Numbered from the stretch's first letter, positions 1 to 7,005 are shown. The stretch is 7,133 bases of DNA from Verrucomicrobiota bacterium (GCA_003343565.1 QALA01000064.1:1-7133), one strand, 5' to 3'. Notes: generated from the letters alone by a model not told the origin. Program-made: numbers and translations.

Positions 1-1618
1 TTATTTCGTCCACTTTTTTCTCCCATTCGGTCGCGGGAGATTTCTGGCGCGGATACCACAGGTGGAGAAATCCGTCGGAGCGGTAGATGGCCTTGCCGCC
101 GCTCGGATCCCCGCCGCCGGTAAATCCCATCATGGCGGCCTCGTAGTCGAACGAATTGTCGACCTTTGCGACTATCGTTCCGAAGTCCAAAAACTTCAGG
201 CGCACGTCTATGCCTATGGCCTTCATGTTCTCGACGAACGTGGTGCTTATCGCGGTGGAATTTTGGGAGCCGTCGGCCACGATAAATTCAAATTCCACGC
301 GGTTGTCTTGCGCGTCGCGCAGAAATCCGTCCGGGCCGTATTTGAATCCGGCCTTCAGCAGCAGCGCGCGCGAATCGTCCGGATTGTATTCGTATTTCGG
401 CACGCCGGGATTGTGCCACTTGCGGTTGGCGGGGCTGATTATGCTGTCGAGCTTCACGGCGCGGCCGAACCACACGCTCTTTATCAGGCCGCCGCGGTCT
501 ATGGCCCCCATTATCGCGCGGCGGAAGTCGGGATTGGAAAACCACTTCAACTTGTGGGGCGCGACGTGCGGGACGCCGTCGGGGGAGGAGCCGGGATTCT
601 GGTTGAACCAGATGAAGTATATCCCCGTGTCGGGGCCGCGCTCGTAGATTTTGAAGCCGTAGGTTTCGGCGTAGTTTTTCACCCAGGCGTAGTCGTTTGC
701 GCCGATTGCGGAGGCGTCGCACTGGCCGGTGGCAAACAGTATGGTGGCCGTGTTCGCGTCGGCGACGTATTTGTATATCAGAAAGTCTATGTACGGAAGG
801 CGGTTTCCGTTTCTGTCCGCGCGCCAATAGTGCGGATTGGGCTTTAACGCGAGCCGCTCGCCCGCCTTGTAGGACAGTATCTCGAACGGCCCGGACGAAA
901 CTATTTCCGACGGCGTGTCCAGTGCGGTTTTCGTGCTCCATGCCTGCTGGAACGTGCCGTCCTCCGCGCTCTTTTTGAGCTTGTGCGCGGGCATTATTCC
1001 TATGAAGCCTATGTCCGTAAGAAACGGCGCGTACACTTTTTTCGTGGTAAATTCGACGGTGAGTTCGCCCGTCTTTCTGTATTTGATGGGCTCGCCCCCG
1101 ATTGTGTACTGGCCGGCGTAGCGCGACGGATAGCGCAGCAGCGGCTTCCCGTCCGAGCCGACGCGCGGCTTTCCGCTTTCGTCAAGCTGCAGGGCGAAAA
1201 TCGTGTCAAACGTGAAAATCACGTCGTCGGCGGTGAGCGGGTGGCCGTCGCTGAATTTTAGCCCTTCGCGGAGCTTGAATGTGTACGTTCGGCCGTCCTG
1301 CGAGACTTTCCAGCTCTCGGCGAGCGCGGGGACGACCTCCTCCTTTATCGGGTCGTAGGTGACGAGCTGGCCGCTCAGCATTCCGATTGCCTCCGACGAA
1401 TACGCGTCCGAGGCCATAAGCTGGTTGAACGTCTTTGGCTCCTGCGAGGTTGCCAGGACGAAAACTCCCCCGTATTTGCCCGGTTCGCATTCCGCAATCT
1501 CGGCGCCCTTTGGAAGGCGGAACTGCCCCCGCTCGATTTTCGGGGGCTCCGAACAGCCAAGCAGCGTCAGAGCGCACGCGGCCGCCGCGAGTTTTGTGAT
1601 GTGGCAAATGGACTCCAT
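1..1618 (-). CDS. Peptide-type ABC transporter substrate-binding lipoprotein (SBP family 5), 3' end cut off
   Basis: Reading from the ATG at 1618-1616, 539 codons stay open to the window edge with no stop, so the C-terminus is missing (perhaps 40-60 residues, judging by family length). The N-terminus is a lipoprotein signal: short n-region with one Lys, an Ala/Leu-rich core at about residues 10-20, and the lipobox LLGC with Cys22 as the lipidation site. The family 5 (DppA/OppA-like) signature lies at about residues 99-138: AESWKVSQDGRTYTFKLREG, followed by KFSDGHPLTADDV. Other family hallmarks are SSGPFEI (241-247), NPHYW (261-265) and FRRAIMGAIDR (365-375). Family members bind oligopeptides, dipeptides or other solutes outside the inner membrane and deliver them to an ABC permease; the ligand cannot be told from sequence. 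The start lies 13 nt after the tatC stop, so it is probably the distal gene of the pheS-pheT-tatC transcript. No clear Shine-Dalgarno sequence precedes it. There is no twin-arginine motif, so export should be by Sec despite the tatC neighbour. Confidence 0.93.
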   Translation of the reverse strand, partial: MESICHITKLAAAACALTLLGCSEPPKIERGQFRLPKGAEIAECEPGKYGGVFVLATSQEPKTFNQLMASDAYSSEAIGMLSGQLVTYDPIKEEVVPALAESWKVSQDGRTYTFKLREGLKFSDGHPLTADDVIFTFDTIFALQLDESGKPRVGSDGKPLLRYPSRYAGQYTIGGEPIKYRKTGELTVEFTTKKVYAPFLTDIGFIGIMPAHKLKKSAEDGTFQQAWSTKTALDTPSEIVSSGPFEILSYKAGERLALKPNPHYWRADRNGNRLPYIDFLIYKYVADANTATILFATGQCDASAIGANDYAWVKNYAETYGFKIYERGPDTGIYFIWFNQNPGSSPDGVPHVAPHKLKWFSNPDFRRAIMGAIDRGGLIKSVWFGRAVKLDSIISPANRKWHNPGVPKYEYNPDDSRALLLKAGFKYGPDGFLRDAQDNRVEFEFIVADGSQNSTAISTTFVENMKAIGIDVRLKFLDFGTIVAKVDNSFDYEAAMMGFTGGGDPSGGKAIYRSDGFLHLWYPRQKSPATEWEKKVDEI

Positions 1619-1631
1619 GTTTGCGCCAATG

Positions 1632-3359
1632 TCATCGCGCCGGATTTTCGGGATTTCCGCTGTCCGCCGATTCCCCGTCTGCGCGCGAGGCGTCAAAAGG
1701 CTTTTTTCCGGCTTCCGCCTCCGTGCGGCTTCCGGTTTCAGACAGCGAAGCGTCCGCGTTTGTTTCGCCGGAATCCGCGCCCGTCTTTTCCCGCGCGTCC
1801 GCCGCGGAGTCGGATTCGGAGGGGCGTCCGCCTTCCGCGGAATTTTTGCCGGAATCTTTTGGCGCATCGAATTTCTCCGCGCCGGATTCGGAACTTTGTC
1901 CGCCGGAGACTTCGCCTCCGGAGCTTTCGCCGGCAGAATTTTCGCCGCCGGAATTTCTATCGCCGGGGTTTCCGCCGCCGGAGTCCCCGCCGGTTTCCGG
2001 CTCTTCCGCGCCCCGTTCGTTGTCCGGCTGCGGCTCTTCGGCATTGAGGCTCCAATCGGGAGTCATGAAGGAAGTGTCCTCGCGGTTCAACTCCCAGTCC
2101 GGCCCGAAGTCCGGCGCGTAGCGGGCGGCGCGGCCGTAGTTAATGTAGGGCTCCACGGCGTATGGGTCGTTGTCCGGATCGTAGTCGGGGTCGTCGAGGT
2201 TGGACGGGTCGTATGGGTAGTTGTCGTAGGTGTTGTCGTATTCGTCGTTCGCCCTGTCGCCGTAGACGGTCTTGTCTATGTCAATGTTCTCCACGCCGCT
2301 TACGTCGCCGTAATCGCCGCTTTCGTAAGATTCGTCTTCCCTCTTTTCCTCCAGGCGTTCGCGCGCCACCATTTGGGCGTATTCCTTGCGCTCGCGCTCG
2401 TCCTCCTCGGCTTGGAGAATCTCCTCCAACCTCTCCTTCTCAAGCTTTTTCTTGCGCAGGCGCGCGCCTATCACCAGCGCGCCCTCGTACATTATGTACA
2501 GCGGAACGGTTATGGACACCTGCGTGAGCACGTCGGGAGGCGTCACCACCGTGGCAAAGAGCAGTATGCAAAAAAACGCAATCTTTCTGTTTTTCTTCAG
2601 CCACTCCACGTTCAAAACGCCGAGGTATATAAGTATGACCTCCAACAGCGGAAGCTGGAACGTAAGCCCGATTGCAAGGGTGACGAAAATCACCATGCTG
2701 TAATAGCTCTGCGCGTCGGGAAACATCTCCAAGTTCATCGACTGCGACATGAACGACATGAACGCTATGCCCATTGGCAGTATGAACATGAAGCCGAAAC
2801 ATATTCCTATCGCGAACAGTATTACGCCGGCTATCATGCCGGGCCGCAGCATCTTAAGCTCCTCCGGCTTCAGGCCGGGCGCGATGAAGCGCGCCACAAA
2901 ATAAAGCATTATCGGCATGGAGAAGCCTATCGCTCCCAGAAATCCGACGTAAAACCATATTACAAGCGGCGTGGTAAAGCTCATCGAGCGGAGCTTTATC
3001 GCGTTGTACCAGTCGGATCCGGCGCCGCTTTGGGGCTTAAGAACTATGCCGTTTTGAGTGGGCACTATGAAGAACGGCCCCTGTTTGGCGGCCTCTCCGT
3101 CGGCGCCATTTTGGAGTCCGACCAAGTACACCGGGCCGAGCTTTTGGTCCTCCGCCTTTATGTCGTCCGGCGACGGCTCAACCCACATCGCTATGATGCG
3201 CTTTGCGGAGTTGAGCGGATACATCATCAGGTTGTTGAAATAGTGGAATCCGATGAGCACGCATATAAACGCCACCGTGAATGCGGCCACGCAGCGCAAA
3301 ATCACCCCGCGCATCTCTTCGAGATGTTCGAGGAACGTCATTTCCTTTTCGTCGTGCAT
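1632..3359 (-). CDS. tatC: Sec-independent (twin-arginine) protein translocase subunit TatC with enlarged periplasmic loop and very long acidic C-terminal tail
   Basis: TatC is the inner-membrane receptor that binds twin-arginine signal peptides and, with TatA/TatB, exports folded proteins. The 575-residue product has the family landmarks: N-terminal FLEHLEEMR (residues 9-17, including the conserved Glu of the signal-peptide site), RFIAPGLKPEE (157-167), FQLPLLEV (235-241 region; Gln where E. coli has Glu170, a common variant) and TPPDVLTQ (273-280). Six hydrophobic segments are visible at about 20-38, 130-155, 175-203, 218-248, 260-273 and 283-299. Two parts are unusual. The first periplasmic loop spans about residues 52-128 and contains GPFFIVPTQNG, far longer than in E. 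coli. The tail from about 300 to 575 has three zones: charged Lys/Glu/Arg helix (301-343), acidic Asp/Tyr/Asn/Pro zone (344-450) and Ser/Gly/Glu low-complexity zone (450-575). Typical TatC is about 250 residues. The core looks intact; the tail's role is unknown. The ATG at 3359 lies 27 nt after the pheT stop, preceded only by a weak AAGGG very close to the start. Confidence 0.95.
   Translation of the reverse strand: MHDEKEMTFLEHLEEMRGVILRCVAAFTVAFICVLIGFHYFNNLMMYPLNSAKRIIAMWVEPSPDDIKAEDQKLGPVYLVGLQNGADGEAAKQGPFFIVPTQNGIVLKPQSGAGSDWYNAIKLRSMSFTTPLVIWFYVGFLGAIGFSMPIMLYFVARFIAPGLKPEELKMLRPGMIAGVILFAIGICFGFMFILPMGIAFMSFMSQSMNLEMFPDAQSYYSMVIFVTLAIGLTFQLPLLEVILIYLGVLNVEWLKKNRKIAFFCILLFATVVTPPDVLTQVSITVPLYIMYEGALVIGARLRKKKLEKERLEEILQAEEDERERKEYAQMVARERLEEKREDESYESGDYGDVSGVENIDIDKTVYGDRANDEYDNTYDNYPYDPSNLDDPDYDPDNDPYAVEPYINYGRAARYAPDFGPDWELNREDTSFMTPDWSLNAEEPQPDNERGAEEPETGGDSGGGNPGDRNSGGENSAGESSGGEVSGGQSSESGAEKFDAPKDSGKNSAEGGRPSESDSAADAREKTGADSGETNADASLSETGSRTEAEAGKKPFDASRADGESADSGNPENPAR
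1901..1990 (-). repeat. Degenerate ~15-nt tandem repeat within the tatC 3' end
   Basis: Six imperfect units lie head to tail, with plus-strand boundaries 1901-1915, 1916-1930, 1931-1945, 1946-1963, 1964-1975 and 1976-1990 (15, 15, 15, 18, 12 and 15 nt). The unit resembles CGCCGGAGxTTTCGC on the plus strand. All lengths are multiples of three, so the reading frame is kept. On the minus strand they encode Gly/Glu/Ser/Asn pentapeptide-like units of the TatC tail (about residues 457-486, for example SSGGE, NSAGE, VSGGQ). In-frame units of this kind suggest growth by slippage or unequal exchange and probable length variation between strains; that is inference. Confidence 0.75.
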
Positions 3360-3380
3360 GCCCTTTGGAGAGGTCCCGCC

Positions 3381-3395
3381 CGCGGATTATCCGCG
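3381..3395 (-). other. Perfect 6-bp hairpin enclosing the pheT stop codon
   Basis: On the minus strand the sequence reads CGCGGA-TAA-TCCGCG, a perfect 6-bp inverted repeat whose 3-nt loop is exactly the TAA stop of pheT (3389-3387). It is G+C-rich but no U-run follows (the next bases are GGCGGGACC), so it is not a canonical intrinsic terminator. It sits about 20 nt before the tatC start and could affect ribosome passage, mRNA stability or the pheT/tatC expression ratio. It could also be chance in GC-rich sequence. Confidence 0.55.
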
Positions 3396-5831
3396 AATGG
3401 CGAAACGCTTTGAGAGTTCCGCGCAGATTTGCTCGAAGGCGGCGTTGACTTCCTCCGTCTGGAGCGTTCTGTCTTTCGAGCGCATGGATATTTCAAAGGC
3501 GAGGCTTTTTGAATCGTCGGGAATTCCCTTGCCGCGATAGCAGTCGAAGAGAGCGACGCGCTCTGCCTCGAAATCGAGCCCCTTGAGTTTGGCCTTGGCG
3601 ATTTTCGAGACTTCCGCGGCCACTTCTCCTGCAGGCTTGTCGGCAGGCACAATCAGCGCGACGTCGCGCACCGCGGGCGGAAATGCGCTGAACTGCCTGA
3701 ATTTTGCAACCCCCTTCTTGCGCGCCGGAACCTCCGGCTTGAAGGTTATTTCCGCCGCCCATACCGGCTTTTCTATTCCGAGCTCCCGCAGCAGCCCCGT
3801 GCCGACAGCCCCGATTTGCGCGCGAAATCCCTCGCGGTTTTCCGAGCCGAACTGCGCGGCGTATCCCTCTTCCCAGAAACCGCCGGAAAGCGGCTTGAAA
3901 TTGAGATTTTCGGCGTTTATTCCGAGTATTGAAAGCGCGTCGAATGCCGTCGCCTTCGTCGAGTTGAAGTCGACCGCGTCCCTCGTTTTCCACTTGCGCT
4001 GCCCGCAGTCAGGAACGAGGACGAAGGCGCACGAGGCAAGTTCGGTAATTGTTCCGTCGGCGTCGGCCTTGAAGATTTTGCCGTTTTCAAAGAATCCGAG
4101 AAAATAGTTTCCGGCGGAAAGGTTCAGGCGCACGCAGTCCAGCAGTCCGCCCAGAAGCGAGGCGCGCAGGCAGTCCTGGTCGCTCGTGAGCGGGTTTTCC
4201 AGCCGCAGCGCGGAGGAGTTTTGCTCCGTCTTGGCCTGGCGGGCGCCGTCGACGAGCGTGTAGTTTTTGCATTCGTTCAGCCCGCGCGCGGCCAGAAAGT
4301 CGGCGGCGGCGTTTTGGAACGTGAAAAGCGGATCGTCGTCGCGCGTTGAGACGGAGCTTTCGAGCCCGCATTCGGGAAGCTTTTGAGTCCCCCATATCCT
4401 CACAAATTCCTCGACCAAGTCGATGGGCCTGTCTACGTCGCTGCGGAACGACGGAACCGTCACCCTCCATGCGCCCGCGCCGGTTTGTTCCACGGAAAAT
4501 CCGAGCCTGCGAAAGCAGTCGGCCGCGTCGTCCTCCGACACCGCGAACCCGATTTTGTCGATTATGTAGCCGAGCGTGATGTCTATCGGCCTTTCGCCCC
4601 TCGGCGGCTTTCCGGCGAGCAATGCGCACTCCTCTATTCTGCCCCCTGCCGTTTCTACAATCAGGTCGGCGGCGCGCCTCGACGCGTCGAATACCCCTTG
4701 CGGGTCGACGTCGCGCGCATAGCGGTAGGCCGCGTCGGTAAATATTGCGAGCCTGCGCGATGTGGCGCGCACGTTGCCGGGCTTGAAGTAGGCCGACTCC
4801 AAAACTATGTCGGCGGTGTCGGGCTTGACTTCGGAATTTAGGCCGCCCATGACCCCGGCTATGGCGATGCCGCCCTCCGCGTCGCAAATCAGGGCGGCTT
4901 CCGGCGTAAGTTCGTGCTCCTTTCCGTCGAGCGTGGTGATTTTTTCGCCTTCGCCGGCGGAGCGAACTATTATTTTGCCGCCGCGCAAGTCGCGCGCGTC
5001 AAAGGCGTGGAGCGGCTGGCCGTATTCCAGCATGACGTAGTTGGTGACGTCCACGACGTTGTTTATCGGACGCATGCCCGCCGCTTCGAGGTCGCGCTTC
5101 AGCCACTGCGGGCTTTCGCCGATTTTTACGCCTCTTATGGTCGCGGCCGTGTACAGCGGGCAGTTCGGAGTTTGAAGCTCCACAGATTTAAGCGCGCCCC
5201 CGCCGGGTTCGTCCGAGTACTTCGGCGAGCATTTCAGTTCGGGCAAAACGAGCTTCCGCCCGAACTTTGCCGCCAGTTCCCTCGCAACCCCTATGTGGCT
5301 GAGGCAGTCGCCGCGGTTTGCGGTTATTTCAATGTTGAATACGGTGTCGGAATCCGAAAACACTTCGTTTATCGGCGTTCCTATTTCCGGGCGGGAATCG
5401 AGAATGAGCAGTCCGCTGTGGTCGTCGCCGAGCCCAAGCTCGCGCGCCGAGCACATCATCGCGCAGCTGTCCACCCCGCGCAATTTCGACGCCTTGATTT
5501 TGAACGTTCCGCCCTTGCCGTCGGGAAGTTCCGCGCCTTCGAGGGCCACCGGAACCCTGTCGCCCGGCTTGTAGTTCGACGCCCCGCAAACTATTTGTAG
5601 CGGCTCTCCGCCCTCCGAAACCTTCACCGCGCAGACGCCGAGATGGTCGGAATTCGGGTGCGCCTGGCGGCTTAAAATCTCCCCGACAACCACGCCCTTT
5701 AGCGGCTTCATTCCGGTCGATTCGACCTCCTCGACCTCAAGGCCGAGCATCGGCAGCGCCTGCGCTATCTCCTCGACCGAAATGCCGTCCAAATCGACGT
5801 ATTTTTTCAACCATTGCAAACTGATTTTCAT
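3387..5831 (-). CDS. pheT: Phenylalanine-tRNA ligase beta subunit
   Basis: PheT pairs with PheS in the cytoplasmic (alpha-beta)2 enzyme that charges tRNA-Phe; beta provides tRNA contacts and hydrolyses mischarged Tyr-tRNA-Phe. At 814 residues it is close to the E. coli length (about 795). Domains in order: N-terminal module MKISLQWLKKYVD, EMAP-like OB-fold tRNA-binding domain (about 42-155), B3/B4 editing domain (about 215-400) with INNVVDVTNYVMLEYGQPLH, B5 domain (about 411-480) with DLVEEFVRIWG, catalytic-like core (about 490-700), and C-terminal FDX-ACB anticodon-binding domain (about 710-814) with FPPAVRDVALIV and RTLQTEEVNAAF. Residues aligned by eye with E. coli editing-site residues are kept: His275, Glu345, Thr365 and Ala367. 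The segment after Thr365 (TDAAYRYARDVDP) departs from the usual TDASxRFERGVDP, and the usual HPG motif of the core is replaced around residues 650-660. Both look like lineage divergence rather than damage. The ATG at 5831 has a good GGAG eight nt upstream and follows pheS by 35 nt. Confidence 0.97.
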   Translation of the reverse strand: MKISLQWLKKYVDLDGISVEEIAQALPMLGLEVEEVESTGMKPLKGVVVGEILSRQAHPNSDHLGVCAVKVSEGGEPLQIVCGASNYKPGDRVPVALEGAELPDGKGGTFKIKASKLRGVDSCAMMCSARELGLGDDHSGLLILDSRPEIGTPINEVFSDSDTVFNIEITANRGDCLSHIGVARELAAKFGRKLVLPELKCSPKYSDEPGGGALKSVELQTPNCPLYTAATIRGVKIGESPQWLKRDLEAAGMRPINNVVDVTNYVMLEYGQPLHAFDARDLRGGKIIVRSAGEGEKITTLDGKEHELTPEAALICDAEGGIAIAGVMGGLNSEVKPDTADIVLESAYFKPGNVRATSRRLAIFTDAAYRYARDVDPQGVFDASRRAADLIVETAGGRIEECALLAGKPPRGERPIDITLGYIIDKIGFAVSEDDAADCFRRLGFSVEQTGAGAWRVTVPSFRSDVDRPIDLVEEFVRIWGTQKLPECGLESSVSTRDDDPLFTFQNAAADFLAARGLNECKNYTLVDGARQAKTEQNSSALRLENPLTSDQDCLRASLLGGLLDCVRLNLSAGNYFLGFFENGKIFKADADGTITELASCAFVLVPDCGQRKWKTRDAVDFNSTKATAFDALSILGINAENLNFKPLSGGFWEEGYAAQFGSENREGFRAQIGAVGTGLLRELGIEKPVWAAEITFKPEVPARKKGVAKFRQFSAFPPAVRDVALIVPADKPAGEVAAEVSKIAKAKLKGLDFEAERVALFDCYRGKGIPDDSKSLAFEISMRSKDRTLQTEEVNAAFEQICAELSKRFAIRG

Positions 5832-5839
5832 TGTAAAGT

Positions 5840-5843
5840 CTCC
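5840..5843 (-). promoter_or_regulatory. Shine-Dalgarno of pheT
   Basis: On the minus strand GGAG precedes the pheT ATG with an 8-nt spacer (GGAGACTTTACA then ATG). This fixes the start at 5831. It is the only clear Shine-Dalgarno sequence among the four protein genes; pheS, tatC and the lipoprotein gene have only weak purine runs or none. Confidence 0.75.
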
Positions 5844-5866
5844 GTTCTTTTGCCGATTTTTCCCGG

Positions 5867-6904
5867 TTAAAATTGCCTGAGGAAACGGACGTCGTTGGCG
5901 TAGAAGTGGCGTATGTCGTCTATCGAATGGGTCAGCATCGCCACGCGCTCGACCCCCACTCCGAATGCGAATCCGGAATATTCGTCCGGGTTTATTCCGA
6001 CGTTTTCAAGCACCTTCGGATCGACCATTCCGCACCCCATTATCTCTATCCAGCGGTTGCTGAGCCTGCCCATGTCCGCGCTCATGAAATCCACTTCGAA
6101 GCTCGGTTCCGTGAACGGAAAGAAACTCGGCCTCAGGCGCGTTTTTGCCGATTTCCCAAAGAGGCTTTTAAACAGGTGGTCAAGCGTGGCCTTCAAGTCC
6201 GTAAGCCGCACGTTCCTGTCGACGCACAGGCCCTCCACTTGGTGGAAATTCGCCGAGTGCGTGGCGTCGACGGTGTCGCGGCGGAACGCCCTGCCGGGGG
6301 CGATTATCCTGATTGGCGCGCCCTCCTTCAGCATCGCCCTTATCTGGACGCTTGAGGTGTGGCTGCGCAGCAGGTAAAGTTCGTCGGCGTGTTTGGCGAC
6401 GTTCGAGACTCTTGCGCCGCGCGGCATGAACAGCGTGTCTTGGGCGTCGCGCGCGGGGTGGTCGGCGGGCGTGTTGAGGGCGTCGAAACAAAACCACTCC
6501 GTCTCCATGTCGCTGGCCTCGGCGACGGTGAAGCCGGCCTTGCACAGTATTTGCGCTATTTTGCGCATCGTGAGCGTAAGCGGGTGGACCGTCCCGCGCG
6601 GAGCGTCGAAATTCGGCATGGATATGTCCGGCCTGGGGCCGAGCGCGCGCGCCATCTCCGCGCTTTCCGCGCGCCCGTACGCCGCGGCGATCATTGGCTC
6701 TATTTTGCCTTTTGCCTGGTTTATCAGCTTTCCCGCCGCGGGACGTTCGGACTTGTCCAGCGTCGGTATGAGCTTCATCAGGGCGGTCAGCTCTCCGTTG
6801 GGCCCCGTGACGCCGGCGACTATCTGCGCGATTTCACCCTTTGTCTTTGCCTGCGGAAGCCTCTCTTGAAGCCTCTCCAAAATCTCGCTGATTTTCTTTT
6901 CCAT
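5867..6904 (-). CDS. pheS: Phenylalanine-tRNA ligase alpha subunit
   Basis: PheS is the catalytic subunit of phenylalanyl-tRNA synthetase, which activates phenylalanine with ATP and transfers it to tRNA-Phe. The 345 residues compare with 327 in E. coli. Residues 1-85 form the charged, helical N-terminal arm expected to be a coiled coil contacting tRNA. The class II catalytic core follows: HPLTLTMRKI (107-116), FDALNTPADHPAR (140-152), LLRSHTSSVQIRAM (178-191), motif 2 GRAFRRDTVDATHSANFHQVEG (within 204-225), FFPFTEPSFEVDF (261-273), WIEIMGCGMV (285-294) and motif 3 GFAFGVGVERVAML (311-324). By eye alignment Ala313 of GFAFG corresponds to E. coli Ala294, the pocket residue that sets Phe selectivity, so normal specificity is expected. 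The gene is first in the operon, 35 nt before pheT. The ATG at 6904 is preceded only by the purine run AAAGAAG. It is chosen because it begins the family-typical N-terminus. Confidence 0.97.
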   Translation of the reverse strand: MEKKISEILERLQERLPQAKTKGEIAQIVAGVTGPNGELTALMKLIPTLDKSERPAAGKLINQAKGKIEPMIAAAYGRAESAEMARALGPRPDISMPNFDAPRGTVHPLTLTMRKIAQILCKAGFTVAEASDMETEWFCFDALNTPADHPARDAQDTLFMPRGARVSNVAKHADELYLLRSHTSSVQIRAMLKEGAPIRIIAPGRAFRRDTVDATHSANFHQVEGLCVDRNVRLTDLKATLDHLFKSLFGKSAKTRLRPSFFPFTEPSFEVDFMSADMGRLSNRWIEIMGCGMVDPKVLENVGINPDEYSGFAFGVGVERVAMLTHSIDDIRHFYANDVRFLRQF

Positions 6905-6936
6905 CTTCTTTGTGCGGATTATGCAAATAAGGCGGC

Positions 6937-6965
6937 ATTAGAAAACATTGCGAACTTCCCCGCAA
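6937..6965 (-). promoter_or_regulatory. Candidate sigma70-type promoter of the pheS operon
   Basis: On the minus strand, TTGCGG (6965-6960, keeping the TTG core of the -35 consensus) is followed by exactly 17 nt and then TCTAAT (6942-6937, five of six bases of TATAAT). Transcription would begin near 6930, giving a leader of about 25 nt before the pheS ATG. Position, spacing and the match to the -10 consensus support it; the -35 half is weak. The leader is too short for an attenuator or T-box. Confidence 0.45.
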
Positions 6966-7005
6966 GTAAAAAGCTTCGCGCGCCTCTTTTGCGGACCGCT
7001 TCCCC
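6948..7005 (-). repeat. Pair of similar direct motifs upstream of pheS
   Basis: On the minus strand GGGGAAGCGGTCCGCAA (7005-6989) and GGGGAAGTTCGCAA (6961-6948) share GGGGAAG and CGCAA around a variable centre of five or two bases. Their near ends are about 41 nt apart on the plus strand (6948 to 6989), close to four helical turns. The nearer copy overlaps the spacer and edge of the -35 of the candidate pheS promoter. This could be a pair of regulator sites or coincidence; no regulator is visible in the window. Confidence 0.3.

Noticed and set aside
62..847. A 261-codon open frame on the plus strand opposite the lipoprotein gene
   Set aside because: The minus-strand frame has an uninterrupted, clearly recognisable SBP family 5 protein with signal peptide; the plus frame is a shadow with no domain.
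1553..1618. Twin-arginine signal on the lipoprotein, suggested by the tatC neighbour
   Set aside because: There is no Arg pair before the hydrophobic core (n-region MESICHITK); it is a plain Sec lipoprotein signal.
3360..3395. Intrinsic terminator between pheT and tatC
   Set aside because: The hairpin is short and is followed on the minus strand by G/C-rich bases, not a U-run.
1359..3413. A 684-codon open frame on the plus strand, antisense to tatC
   Set aside because: Its product has no recognisable family and an odd His/Arg/Tyr/Val-rich composition. It lies fully opposite a convincing tatC and the start of the lipoprotein gene. GC-rich codon bias on one strand often leaves a stop-free antisense frame.
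6918..6923. CATAAT on the minus strand as an alternative pheS -10
   Set aside because: No acceptable -35 lies 16-18 nt upstream, and the transcript would start only a few nt before the ATG. The TTGCGG-17-TCTAAT pair fits better.
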